DNA of 64,000 nt from Dyella choica (GTDB lineage: Bacteria; Pseudomonadota; Gammaproteobacteria; Xanthomonadales; Rhodanobacteraceae), in the NCBI RefSeq assembly GCF_003977665.1, contig NZ_RYYV01000001.1, positions 1 through 64,000 on the forward strand. Reading direction: 5' to 3'. Below, in pieces: positions 37,887 to 46,654 of the stretch (position 1 is its first letter; every line of letters begins with the position of its first letter). The notes under the pieces are model-generated. The model was not told the origin of the DNA. It saw nothing but the letters and a program-made list of their open reading frames with translations, and made no database searches. A program made the position numbers and the translations under genes.

Positions 37887-38639
37887 TCACCTTTTGAGCA
37901 ATTCGGCAAGGAGGGGGGGGACCTCCGCGGTCGCCGCGGCCAGGTGCGCAAAGATCTCCTCGATGCTGATTTCCGCCTCGTCGCCACAGCCCGCAGCGAA
38001 ATTGGCAACCAGCGCAAGGCATGCGTAGTCCAGTTCGAGTTCGCGCGCCAAGGCCGCCTCCGGCATGCCGGTCATGCCGACTAGGTCGCAGCCGTCACGC
38101 TTCATGCGGGCGATTTCCGCACGTGTTTCCAGACGCGGTCCCTGGGTGGCGCCATAGCAGCCACCGTCGATCACCGCGATACCCGCTCGTTTTGCCGCTT
38201 CCATCAAGGCGACACGCAGGGAGGCCGTATACGGTTCGCTGAAATCGATATGCCTGACTTCGGCGCCCTCCACGTCGCAAAAGCTTGTATAGCGTCCATG
38301 CGTGTAATCGATGATCTGATCCGGCACGACCACGGTACGCGGCCCCATGTCGTGGCGAATGCCGCCCACCGCATTCACCCCCACCACCCGGCGCGCGCCC
38401 AGATCGTGCAAAGCCCACAGGTTGGCGCGGTAGTTCACCCGGTGCGGCGGCAAGGTATGGCTTTCGCCGTGGCGGGCCAGGAAGGCGATGCGATGCCCGG
38501 CGAAGTCTCCCACCACCACGTCGCCGGAAGCCGGGCCATAGGGGGTGTCGACGCTTTGCCGTGTGGCGTTTTCCAGACCAGGGAACTGATACAGGCCACT
38601 GCCGCCGATGACGGCGAGGTCAAGGGGGAGATGAGTCAT
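37887..38639 (-). CDS. S-methyl-5'-thioinosine/thioadenosine phosphorylase
   Basis: 250 residues of the PNP/MTAP family. Marks are AVIGGSGLYQFPGL (phosphate loop), FLARHGESHTLPPHRVNYRA, VGVNAVGGI, and the substrate loop EIARMKRDGCDLVGMTGMPE followed by AALARE. In Pseudomonas and relatives the enzyme beside hpt and nagZ prefers methylthioinosine (MTIP), and the same neighbourhood here supports that. It recycles polyamine and quorum-signal by-products to hypoxanthine, which Hpt then uses. AAGGAG precedes the ATG. Confidence 0.93.
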   Translation of the reverse strand: MTHLPLDLAVIGGSGLYQFPGLENATRQSVDTPYGPASGDVVVGDFAGHRIAFLARHGESHTLPPHRVNYRANLWALHDLGARRVVGVNAVGGIRHDMGPRTVVVPDQIIDYTHGRYTSFCDVEGAEVRHIDFSEPYTASLRVALMEAAKRAGIAVIDGGCYGATQGPRLETRAEIARMKRDGCDLVGMTGMPEAALARELELDYACLALVANFAAGCGDEAEISIEEIFAHLAAATAEVPPLLAELLKR

Positions 38640-38663
38640 TGAAAGCTCCTTGAAAATGACGAA

Positions 38664-38746
38664 CCGTCATTCCCGCGCACGCAGGAACCCATTTTGATCT
38701 GATGCGAAAAGCTGAAAATGGATTCCCGCTTGCGCGGGAATGACGG
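38664..38746. repeat. Family C inverted repeat
   Basis: CCGTCATTCCCGCGCACGCA... and ...TTGCGCGGGAATGACGG, about 32-nt arms with a few mismatches, separated by 19 nt, between hpt and the MTIP gene. Same GTCATTCC core as 15535-15694. Confidence 0.83.
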
Positions 38747-38773
38747 CCATGAACATGAAAACCAACGACGCGG

Positions 38774-39331
38774 TCATTCTTTCAGCGCATAGATGGCAGG
38801 CAGATTACGGCCTTGCTCGTAATAATCCATGCCATAGCCGAAAACGTAGCGGTCGGGCAACTCTACGCCGTTGAAATCGCAGTGAATGCCTTCCACGCAA
38901 CGGCCATGCACCTTGCGGCACAGCGTAGCGACCAGCACGCGCTTGGCGCCTCGGCGCAAGCAGTCGTCGCGCACGGCCTTGAGGGTATGGCCTTCGTCGA
39001 GAATGTCATCCACCAGCAGGACGGTGCGCCCCTGCAGCGACACAGCAGGCTCACGCAACCAATGAAGATCGTTGCCGGAGGTCGCACCGCGATAGCGCGT
39101 GGCGTGGACGTAGTCGAACTCCAGATCGGTGCGGATCGACAAGGCGAGCTGCGCGGCGAACATCAGGGCACCGTTCATCACGGTAAGAAACACCGCGCGC
39201 TCGCCATCGAGTGCCGCATCGACGGCGCGCCCGATATGGGCGGTCACAGTTTCCAGATCCTCGCGCTTGAACAGCAGCTCCGAACGGGTCAGCGCTTCGG
39301 CCAGCAGGGGAACGGACGAGTTTGTGCTCAT
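38774..39331 (-). CDS. hpt: Hypoxanthine-guanine phosphoribosyltransferase
   Basis: 185 residues. It converts hypoxanthine or guanine plus PRPP to IMP or GMP. The PRPP-binding motif TVLLVDDILDEGHTL, the N-terminal loop LTVMNGALMFAAQL and the C-terminal YVFGYGMDYYEQGRNLPAIY are diagnostic. It is encoded with nagZ upstream and the MTIP phosphorylase downstream, so hypoxanthine released from methylthioinosine can be salvaged directly. Confidence 0.96.
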   Translation of the reverse strand: MSTNSSVPLLAEALTRSELLFKREDLETVTAHIGRAVDAALDGERAVFLTVMNGALMFAAQLALSIRTDLEFDYVHATRYRGATSGNDLHWLREPAVSLQGRTVLLVDDILDEGHTLKAVRDDCLRRGAKRVLVATLCRKVHGRCVEGIHCDFNGVELPDRYVFGYGMDYYEQGRNLPAIYALKE

Positions 39332-39342
39332 AGGTAAGACCC

Positions 39343-40344
39343 TTAGCTATTCAATGCAGTGACGCGCGCGACGAAATGATCGCGCTGCGGGTTATCGAGC
39401 AGGCTGGCCCAGGTCGAGCCGATTGCACCACGCAAGGCAGCGATGCGCCCCATGCTGGCTTCCGAGGGCTTCGGCATGGCGGCAATGGCCGCTTCCACCA
39501 CGTCGGGAAAACAAGCGAGCACCAGATCGCAACCTGCCTGCAGATGCGCATGCACGCGCTCGGCCACACCGCCGGCAACGCCGGCTGCAGCCATGCTGAT
39601 GTCGTCGCTGATCACCGCGCCCTTGAAACCGAGTTCCTCGCGCAGGACGCCCTGGACCCAGCGGCGCGAATAACCCGCGGGCTGATCGTCCACTGCGGGA
39701 TACACGACGTGCGCCATCATTACTGCCTCGGCGTGGGCGGAAAAACCTTCCAGGAACGGGCGCAGATCTTGCCGGCGGATTTCGTCCAGCGAGCGCGCAT
39801 CAATGGCCTGTGCCTTGTGGGTGTCGACCGCCACCGAACCATGGCCGGGAAAATGCTTGAGCACCGCCGCCATGCCGCCGAGGTGGATGCCGCGGACGTA
39901 AGCGTGGATCAGCTCACCGGCTATATCCGGGTCGGCATGAAACGCGCGCGTACCGATTGCGGCATTGCCGCGCGCCAGGTCGGCAACCGGTGCAAAGCTG
40001 AAGTCGACGCCGCTAGCGCGCAACTCGCTCGCCATCACCCAGGCGTGCTCCTCGGCCAGCTTGGTCGCTTCGACGGGGTCACGGTCGTACACCTCGCCGA
40101 TCTTCATCAAAGGGGGCAGGCGCGTGAAATCGGTACGAAAACGCTGCACCGCCCCCCCTTCCTGGTCGACCGCCAGCAGAAAGTCTTCGCCGGCCACGGC
40201 ACGGATCGCTTCCACCAGCGCCAGCAACTGTTCGCGATGGCTGTAGTTGCGCGAAAACAGGATCACGCCCGCCACGCCGGGCGCAGTAAGCCAGGCATGT
40301 TCGTGCGCCAGCAGTTCGGTGCCGGCCAGACCGATCAGCAGCAT
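39343..40344 (-). CDS. nagZ: Beta-N-acetylhexosaminidase NagZ
   Basis: 333 residues, glycoside hydrolase family 3. It removes GlcNAc from anhydro-muropeptides during cell-wall recycling in the cytoplasm. Conserved are LLAVDQEGGAVQRFRTDFTR LPP-type substrate loop, the catalytic-loop segment KHFPGHGSVAVDTHKAQ containing the His-Asp dyad, and VISDDISMAAA with the nucleophile Asp. I start at 40344 (MLLIGLAG), overlapping the CYTH gene stop by one base. The longer frame is a shadow. Confidence 0.97.
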   Translation of the reverse strand: MLLIGLAGTELLAHEHAWLTAPGVAGVILFSRNYSHREQLLALVEAIRAVAGEDFLLAVDQEGGAVQRFRTDFTRLPPLMKIGEVYDRDPVEATKLAEEHAWVMASELRASGVDFSFAPVADLARGNAAIGTRAFHADPDIAGELIHAYVRGIHLGGMAAVLKHFPGHGSVAVDTHKAQAIDARSLDEIRRQDLRPFLEGFSAHAEAVMMAHVVYPAVDDQPAGYSRRWVQGVLREELGFKGAVISDDISMAAAGVAGGVAERVHAHLQAGCDLVLACFPDVVEAAIAAMPKPSEASMGRIAALRGAIGSTWASLLDNPQRDHFVARVTALNS

Positions 40345-40877
40345 CAGCTGCCCTCCTCCGCCTGCGCATCGACGCCGTTGCGCTCGTCCTCGCTCCATTC
40401 GGAATAAGGGTGCTCGATCAGGTTGACGTTGTAGTAGCGCGCCAAGCTGCTCACCTCGCGGCCCAGCCAGGCAGGACGCGGATAGGCGGCATGCGCCTGG
40501 GGCATTTCGAGTTCTGCCACCACCAGTCCGTTGCTGGCGCCGAGGAATTCATCGATTTCGAACATCCAACCGTCTACGTCCACGTGATGGCGAAATTTTT
40601 CGAGCACACCATTGCACATAGTGGCGAGCATGGTCTGCGCATCGGCGAGCGCCAGCGGCAATTCGTATTCGGCGCGCGTAATGCCAAGTTCCACCGATTT
40701 GATATTGAGCCAGGACTGGTCACCGCTGATGCGTACACGCACCGAAGCACGCGCAGTGCCTTCGCGCAGCGCACGCACATCCACCAGATATCCCTGCGCG
40801 ATGTGTTTGCGGGTGGTCACTGCCGTGCGCCAATCGTCGTTGGCGAGCAGGAATTTGCGTTCGATTTCGATGCCCAT
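40344..40877 (-). CDS. CYTH-domain protein (probable inorganic triphosphatase)
   Basis: 177 residues. The ExExK signature (E4-I-E-R-K8) and a series of basic/acidic strand residues (RVRISGDQSWLNIKS, EYELPL, EIDEFLG, LVVAELE) define a triphosphate tunnel metalloenzyme. Small bacterial members hydrolyse inorganic triphosphate; adenylate cyclase activity is less likely. It is 3 nt after rlmD and overlaps nagZ, so it is co-transcribed in a conserved operon. Confidence 0.93.
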   Translation of the reverse strand: MGIEIERKFLLANDDWRTAVTTRKHIAQGYLVDVRALREGTARASVRVRISGDQSWLNIKSVELGITRAEYELPLALADAQTMLATMCNGVLEKFRHHVDVDGWMFEIDEFLGASNGLVVAELEMPQAHAAYPRPAWLGREVSSLARYYNVNLIEHPYSEWSEDERNGVDAQAEEGS

Positions 40878-40880
40878 AGT

Positions 40881-42194
40881 TTATCTGCGTTCGAACAGCG
40901 CAATGGATTCCACGTGGGCGGTGTGCGGGAACATGTCCATCACGCCGGCCGCCTTCAGGCGAAAACCATGCTGGTTCACCAAGATGCCGGCATCTCGCGC
41001 CAATGACGCCGGATGACATGAAACGTATACGATTCGCCCGGTTTGCTTGTGCGGTAGGTATTCCAGCACCTTGTCTGCACCGGCCCTGGGTGGATCGAGC
41101 AACAGTTTGTCCCACGGCCTGCGCGCCCAGTCGGTGCCACGCTGATCTTCGAACAGATTGGCGACGTGGAAACGCGCGTTGGCAATCCCATTGCGCGCAG
41201 CATTGTCCGCTGCACGCGCAACCAGGCCATGCTCGCCTTCCACGCCGATGATCTCTGCAACGCGACGCGCCAGCGGCAAGGTGAAATTACCCAGGCCACA
41301 GAATAGGTCGAGCACGCGATCGTGCGGCTGCGGATCCAGCAGCTCCAGCGTGCGTAGCATCATGCGGCGATTCAGGCCTGCGTTCACCTGCACGAAATCG
41401 AGCGGCTGGAATTCCAGCTCCACCTCTTCCACATCGTCGCCGGCGGGAATGCGAAACGCCAGACGCGGATGTTCCGGCCACAGCGGATGCACGCTGCTCA
41501 CGCCGCCCGGTTGCAGATAGACGGCGAAACCGTGTTGCTGTGCGAACGCCGCCAGCTTCACGCGGTCGCCTTCACTCAACGGCTTGAGGTGGCGAAACAC
41601 CAGCGCAATGGTCTCGTCGCCGGCGGCGAATTCGATTTGCGGAATATCGGCTGCGGCGTCCATGCTGCCGACGAGTTCGCCCAGCAAACCGATCTTTGGG
41701 CCAAGCGCCGGATGCACCACGTCGCAATGCGTGATGTCGGCGACATAGCGCGGATTGCTTTCCTCGCGAAAACCCACCAGCACGCGCCCTTTCTTCGCCA
41801 CCGCGCGCACCGACAGGCGCCCCTTGCGGCGATAACCCCAGGCTTCGTCGGTCAGCGGGGAAAGCCAGGTTTCGGGTTCCACCTTGCCGATGCGCGCAAA
41901 GTTGTCGGCCAGCACACGCTGTTTGGCCTCGATCTGCATGGCGGCATCCAGATGCTGCAGCGAGCAACCGCCGCATTGACCGAAATGGCTGCAACGCGGT
42001 TCCACCCGATGCGGCGAGCGTGTGAGGATCTGGAGTGTCTCCGCCTCGTCGAAATTACGGTGGCGCTTGCGTATGCGCAGACGCACCTGTTCGTCCAACA
42101 AGGCGCCACTGACGAATACTGTCTTTCCGTCAATGCGGGCCACACCCCGGCCATCATGACTCAGATCGGTAATGGCGACTTCGAACTCGTTCAT
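40881..42194 (-). CDS. rlmD: 23S rRNA (uracil-1939-C5)-methyltransferase
   Basis: 437 residues. The N-terminal TRAM domain (about 1-60) is followed by the [4Fe-4S] cysteines (CSHFGQCGGCSLQHL plus a later Cys). The Rossmann domain carries DLFCGLGNFTLPLA, and the C-terminal catalytic motifs are DPPRAGADKV and YVSCHPASLARD with the nucleophilic Cys. Modifies U1939 in 23S rRNA. It heads the rlmD-CYTH-nagZ-hpt-MTIP transcript. Confidence 0.97.
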   Translation of the reverse strand: MNEFEVAITDLSHDGRGVARIDGKTVFVSGALLDEQVRLRIRKRHRNFDEAETLQILTRSPHRVEPRCSHFGQCGGCSLQHLDAAMQIEAKQRVLADNFARIGKVEPETWLSPLTDEAWGYRRKGRLSVRAVAKKGRVLVGFREESNPRYVADITHCDVVHPALGPKIGLLGELVGSMDAAADIPQIEFAAGDETIALVFRHLKPLSEGDRVKLAAFAQQHGFAVYLQPGGVSSVHPLWPEHPRLAFRIPAGDDVEEVELEFQPLDFVQVNAGLNRRMMLRTLELLDPQPHDRVLDLFCGLGNFTLPLARRVAEIIGVEGEHGLVARAADNAARNGIANARFHVANLFEDQRGTDWARRPWDKLLLDPPRAGADKVLEYLPHKQTGRIVYVSCHPASLARDAGILVNQHGFRLKAAGVMDMFPHTAHVESIALFERR

Positions 42195-42308
42195 CGGCTC
42201 TCTTGAAAAGACAAAACGCCGGATCGCTTAAGACCCGGACGGGACACGAAGGGGAGGAATGTGGGCCTCGCCGGCCCGGCCAGTCCTGCATGATACCAGC
42301 GGAACGGC

Positions 42309-44324
42309 TTAGCGCTCGGCCACGGCGCTCTGGGTAGCCGTCCTGAGGCGTCGGACCAGCAACGGCCATTCGATCCGGTTCTGCGTGCCGGTCACATGCA
42401 GGTACGGCAGGCCACTGCCTTCGACTATCGAATAACCGCTGGCCTCGCCATCCAGGCCGCCCATCGTACATACGCCATTTTGCAAGCTGACGTTGAGGCC
42501 CATCCGCTTGAAGCTCGCCGTCTTGAACAGCTTCATCATCGCGCTCTGCAGGCCATTGGCCGGCGTTCCGCCGGTGATGACCGAGAGGTTGTTGGCCGCA
42601 CGCAGGCTGATATGCCCGCCGTTTTGCGCCAGCAGCGAGGCCTTGAACGCCACCGGGTTTCCTCCCGCCAGTTGCAGGCCCTCGATCGAACCGTCCATCT
42701 TGCCGGCCATGGCTCCGAAATTGAAGGCATCGGCCAAGGGGGCAAGATCGACCTGATGCACGCTCACGTCCGCGCTCAGCAGGGGACTATTGCTCAGCGG
42801 TTGCTGCACCGCCAGATGATCGATCGCGACGGTCCCGCCGAATGCCCTGATGGTCAATTCGCCATCCAGCGCATAGCGGTCGCCAGTCCAGCGCGCGGCG
42901 GAAATAGTGCCGTCCAACGTACCCGGCAAGGGCATCCAGCCCAGTGCCTGGTTGACCGCCGTCATATCCATGCCCGCCAGGCTGGCAGCAAGATCGAGGC
43001 GTTCCGCCTTCCCCGCATCAGGCCGCCAATCGAAACGGGTAAGCCGGGCGTAACCTTTCCACGCCGACAGCTCCAGCGGAGCCTGCAGGCTCAGGGCCCC
43101 GGCGCGGCTGCGCCAACGGGATTGGGTCGCACCGGTCGTGAACTGATGCAGCCTCAACTGGTTCCAGGCCAGCGAGGTGGGCGACTTGTCGCCTTGCTGG
43201 GACCAGTCCAGATCACCGTGCAAGCCGCTCGCCTGCAACTGCCCGGTACTGTCGGCGACATCCAGTTCTTCCGCATGAAAACCGAAACTGCGCAGGCCTT
43301 CACTGGCATAGTCGACGTGCCCATCGAGCTGTCCGGCCATCTGCAGGCCCGGCTCTGCGAGATTATCCAGCCAGGGCTGTCCGTAGCGCTCGTAGGCCGC
43401 CGGGAAGCGCGCCTGAAAATGTTCCAGCTTGAGCTTCTGCAGGTTGCCCTTGGCGTCGATCGTCAGCGCACCGTCCAGTTGCAGCGCATCGGCATCTTCC
43501 ATGCGCAGGTGACTGATGGCGAGGCCACCTCGTTCGCTGCTGGCGCCAAGATCCAAGGCCACGTCGTGGCTGGGCAGCCTGGCCAACACCGGGCCAAGCT
43601 GCACTTCCCCACCATGCAGGCTGCCGTTCAGGCTCAACTGCGCCGGGCGCGACGTGGCATCCAGCGCGAAACGCGCATGCCCGTCCAGGCCCTGGCCGAC
43701 GACATTGCCCGCGGGGGTGGTGTACTTAAAGTCGGCAAAGCTGACATCGCCGGAAGACTGGAAACCTTCCTGGCGTACGTCGAGGGCGAGGTCAGCATCG
43801 AGCTTGCCGCCGGTGATGCGCGCCGGCCAGACGCTTGCCAGCAGCCCCTGCAGCCAGCCGGCGGGCAGGCTGCGCAAGGTGATTTGCGCGTGCGTGGGCT
43901 GATCCAGTGGGAACGCCGCACCGATCCGCGCGGCGCCCTGGCCAGTGTTGATTTCGAGCGTGTTGGCGGACGAATCCACCACCAGATTGACGGTGGCATT
44001 GCCGAGCACGCCACCCGGAGCGCCGTTGAGCTGCACCGTCCCGTCGAACATCCAACGCATTTGTACGTCGCGGTGCAGCCTGCCGTCCACAACTACACCC
44101 ACCTTGCGCCAGCCCAGTCCCGGTATGTCCGCCTTGCCGGCATGCAGGCTGACCAGCACCGTGTCAGGCACTGCGCCGGGGCTGAACTGCGCACGCACGT
44201 CCTGCAAGCTCACGCCAGGGACATCGATACGCTTGGCGACCACCACGGTACCCGCCCATGCGGGCGCAGCCCATAGCAGGATCCAGAGAGCGCATGCGGC
44301 AAGCGGGCGGCTGAATGAAAACAT
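42309..44324 (-). CDS. YdbH-like AsmA-superfamily envelope protein
   Basis: About 671 residues. A signal peptide/anchor (FSRPLAACALWILLWAAPAW AG) is followed by a long, repetitive beta-rich region full of ...LDGxL/G.L...-type strands, as in AsmA-like bridge proteins. The C-terminal part (about 440-660; GWMPLPGTLDGTISAARWTG, AMMKLFKTASFKRMGLNVSL) resembles YdbH, which helps move phospholipids to the outer membrane with TamB and YhdP. Function is inferred from this resemblance. No YnbE or YdbL homologue is adjacent. The start at 44324 gives the best signal sequence but lacks a ribosome site. Confidence 0.8.
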   Translation of the reverse strand: MFSFSRPLAACALWILLWAAPAWAGTVVVAKRIDVPGVSLQDVRAQFSPGAVPDTVLVSLHAGKADIPGLGWRKVGVVVDGRLHRDVQMRWMFDGTVQLNGAPGGVLGNATVNLVVDSSANTLEINTGQGAARIGAAFPLDQPTHAQITLRSLPAGWLQGLLASVWPARITGGKLDADLALDVRQEGFQSSGDVSFADFKYTTPAGNVVGQGLDGHARFALDATSRPAQLSLNGSLHGGEVQLGPVLARLPSHDVALDLGASSERGGLAISHLRMEDADALQLDGALTIDAKGNLQKLKLEHFQARFPAAYERYGQPWLDNLAEPGLQMAGQLDGHVDYASEGLRSFGFHAEELDVADSTGQLQASGLHGDLDWSQQGDKSPTSLAWNQLRLHQFTTGATQSRWRSRAGALSLQAPLELSAWKGYARLTRFDWRPDAGKAERLDLAASLAGMDMTAVNQALGWMPLPGTLDGTISAARWTGDRYALDGELTIRAFGGTVAIDHLAVQQPLSNSPLLSADVSVHQVDLAPLADAFNFGAMAGKMDGSIEGLQLAGGNPVAFKASLLAQNGGHISLRAANNLSVITGGTPANGLQSAMMKLFKTASFKRMGLNVSLQNGVCTMGGLDGEASGYSIVEGSGLPYLHVTGTQNRIEWPLLVRRLRTATQSAVAER

Positions 44325-44372
44325 GAGGACGACATTCTGCCAAACTAAGCTGAACGATACGGACACAGGACC

Positions 44373-45110
44373 ATGCCGTACCCGCCTGACAACCCCATCG
44401 CCACTTCTGCCGCCGAGCCCTATCTGCTAGTGGCTGATGACGACGCGCCTACGCGCTACTTTCTTGGCGACGCCTTTCGCCAGTTCGGCGCCCGCGTCAT
44501 CTTCGCCGCCTCCGGCCATGAAGCGCTGGCACTGGCACGCAATGAAACTTTCGATCTGCTGGTGCTGGACTGCAGGATGCCGGGGGCCGGTGCCATCGAG
44601 ATCCTGACCCGGCTGCGCAACGAGCCAGAAGCGGGCTCGGGCGCTTGCCCGGCCGTCGCGAGCAGCGCGGAACTGGACGCGCAGGCACAACAGGCCCTGC
44701 TCGCAACGGGCTTCCATGCCGTGCTGCTCAAGCCATGCACGCTGGCGGATTTGCGCGGCGTCCTGGCGCTGGCCGCCGTGGGGCGTCGCAATCTGCCGCT
44801 GCTGGACGATGGTCAGGCCATGCACACCAGCGGCACGCCCGCCGTGGTCCAGGCTCTGCGCGGACTGCTGCGGCAGGAACTGCTGGCGATCAATAAGGAG
44901 CTGGACGAGCTGGCCGTAGACCCCAAAGCGCTGGAAGCGCGTTTGCACAAACTACGCTCATCGTGCGGATTTTGCGGCGCGGCATCGCTGTCCGAACACA
45001 TCGTGTCATTGCAGCATCACCTGAAGCTGGATCATCGGGGAGCGATGCTGCCGCTGACGGACTTTCGGCGCTCGGTGCAGGAGACGATTGAGGCCCTGCC
45101 GGGGGCGTAG
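44373..45110 (+). CDS. Orphan receiver plus Hpt-domain phosphorelay protein
   Basis: 245 residues. Receiver domain (about 15-135) with acidic pocket D22-D23-D24, phospho-acceptor D66 (LVLDCRMPG) and K120 (LLKPC). The C-terminal helical Hpt domain (about 155-240) carries H192 in ARLHKLRSSCGFCGAASL, the normal HxLKxxxxxxG-like motif. It could shuttle phosphate between an unlinked hybrid kinase and another regulator. No kinase or output gene is adjacent. Divergent from the YdbH-like gene (48 bp). Its TAG stop is the first triplet of the 823-bp repeat element. Confidence 0.9.
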   Translation: MPYPPDNPIATSAAEPYLLVADDDAPTRYFLGDAFRQFGARVIFAASGHEALALARNETFDLLVLDCRMPGAGAIEILTRLRNEPEAGSGACPAVASSAELDAQAQQALLATGFHAVLLKPCTLADLRGVLALAAVGRRNLPLLDDGQAMHTSGTPAVVQALRGLLRQELLAINKELDELAVDPKALEARLHKLRSSCGFCGAASLSEHIVSLQHHLKLDHRGAMLPLTDFRRSVQETIEALPGA

Positions 45111-45930
45111 GTTGGGGTGCTTACCCCAACGGCCCGTTTTTCGTCCTCGCACCGTTGGTGCATGTCGCAGATTGTGGCATTGCCTGCGGCGCTTTCGGTC
45201 CCTAAAGGGACCGAGTCACTTCTCTTTGCGTGCCCAAAGAGAAGTAACCAAGAGAAAGGGCAACCCAGAGGGCGCGCCCTTCGGACATCCTGTCCTACGG
45301 GACCGCAGGTGGGCGGCGGGGTTTTCGACGGCACCTCCTGTGCCGACGAAAACCTGGCCTGCATCCATGCAGGCCATCCTGCGGACTGATCGCCGCCCAC
45401 CTGCTCACGCCCTATGGGACCCAAGACAGGCGCACATCCATGTGCGCATTTGATGGCTGCGCGTGCTGCGCATTGTTTCACGGCTCGCATGCGCTCGCTG
45501 CTGCGGCGCGAGCGAGATGCCGACGTCATGAGGCCAGCTGTGCGAAGCACACACGCTCTAACCATCGCATCGCGATGGCTATCTGGGCGCGCATGGATGC
45601 GCGCTGCTTTTCCGGGTCCCATCGGGGGCGGTGAAGGGCGGAGGATCAGGCCCCGCTAGGGGGCATGGGCAGGGATGCCCATGCCTTTTCGCCAGGGCAG
45701 GATGCCCTGTCGAAAAGCCCCTCCGGCCTTCACGGACTGGGCGGGCAGGATGCCCGCCCAGTGCCCCCGCTGGGTTGCCCTTTCTCTTGGTTACTTCTCT
45801 TTGGGCACGCAAAGAGAAGTAACTCGGTCGCTCCGCGACCGAAAGCGCCGCAGGCAATGCCACAGTCTGCGATATGCAACGACAGTGCGAGGACGAAAAA
45901 AGGGGCCGTTGGGGTTAGCACCCCAACCTA
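45108..45930. repeat. 823-bp element with ~159-bp inverted terminal repeats, no gene
   Basis: The left arm (45108-45266) and right arm (45771-45930) are about 90% identical in inverted orientation. They include TAGGTTGGGGTGCTTACCCC at the tips, GGCATTGCCTGCGGCGCTTT, and TTCTCTTTGCGTGCCCAAAG. Where the arms differ, each keeps a local hairpin (GGTCCCTAAAGGGACC on the left, GGTCGCGGAGCGACC on the right), so RNA structure seems conserved. The 504-bp centre holds nested palindromes (GGGCATGGGCAGGGATGCCC, GCGGGCAGGATGCCCGC). Frames inside it are arginine/proline-rich artefacts. It exactly fills the space between the receiver-Hpt stop and the recO stop. Confidence 0.85.
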
Positions 45931-45932
45931 CG

Positions 45933-46643
45933 CTATCTCCGAGTGAGCGCCCCGCGCAACACACGCCACGCACGCAACTCGACCCCACCCAGATGAAAGC
46001 GGATCAGCTCGCGCATCATGCCGCGTAACGCATGCAGGCCTTGGGGTTCTGGCATGCGATCGTCGTGCAATGCAAGCAAATCCCCCCCGCGCACGGCGCA
46101 AGGTTCGTTGAGACCACAGCGCACCGCACCGTGCTCAGCACGGTACGCATACAGCACATCGTGCAGCAAAGGCTCTCCGGTATCTGCTTCGCAATCCAGC
46201 TGCAAGGCATAGCCCAACGCGCCAAGCAGGTCGCGTTCGAAGCGTCGCAGATGCCATGCCAGGGACCCGCCTCCAGCGAGGCGCCCAAGTGTCTGTGCAT
46301 AGGCGTCGAAGAGCAGCGGTTGCGGGTCCTGCCGCCCGGTCAGCCGCACCACCAGTTCGTTAACATACAGACCCGCAAGGCTTGCATCGCCCACGAGGCG
46401 AAACGGCACCGCAGTGGGTTCGGCACTACGCAAGCTGGCTAGTTCACCGCGCAAATGCAGATCCAGGACGAGCGGTTGGAACGGTTCGAGCTGCGAACGC
46501 TGCAGGCGTCCGCGCTGGCTGCGTACGCCACGCGCGACCACACCCAGGCGCCCGTGATCGCGCGTAAGGCATTCGAGCAGCAACGAGGTTTCGCGGTAAG
46601 GGCGCGAGTGCAAGACAAAGGCTGGCTGTTGCTCGATGAGCAT
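45933..46643 (-). CDS. recO: DNA repair protein RecO
   Basis: 236 residues. The N-terminal OB-fold contains AFVLHSRPYRETSLLLECLT and GVVARGVRSQRGRLQ; a helical C-terminal domain follows (LRRFERDLLGALGYALQLDC). Loads RecA onto SSB-coated DNA with RecR in the RecF pathway. Eleven nt after era, the conserved rnc-era-recO order. Its stop lies 3 nt from the right tip of the large inverted-repeat element. Confidence 0.96.
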   Translation of the reverse strand: MLIEQQPAFVLHSRPYRETSLLLECLTRDHGRLGVVARGVRSQRGRLQRSQLEPFQPLVLDLHLRGELASLRSAEPTAVPFRLVGDASLAGLYVNELVVRLTGRQDPQPLLFDAYAQTLGRLAGGGSLAWHLRRFERDLLGALGYALQLDCEADTGEPLLHDVLYAYRAEHGAVRCGLNEPCAVRGGDLLALHDDRMPEPQGLHALRGMMRELIRFHLGGVELRAWRVLRGALTRR

Positions 46644-46654
46644 TACCGGCCTGG

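Noticed and set aside
45088-45946. Several 60-120 residue Arg/Pro-rich frames in the inverted-repeat element
   Set aside because: They mirror each other on both arms and strands and have no ribosome sites; products of repeat sequence.
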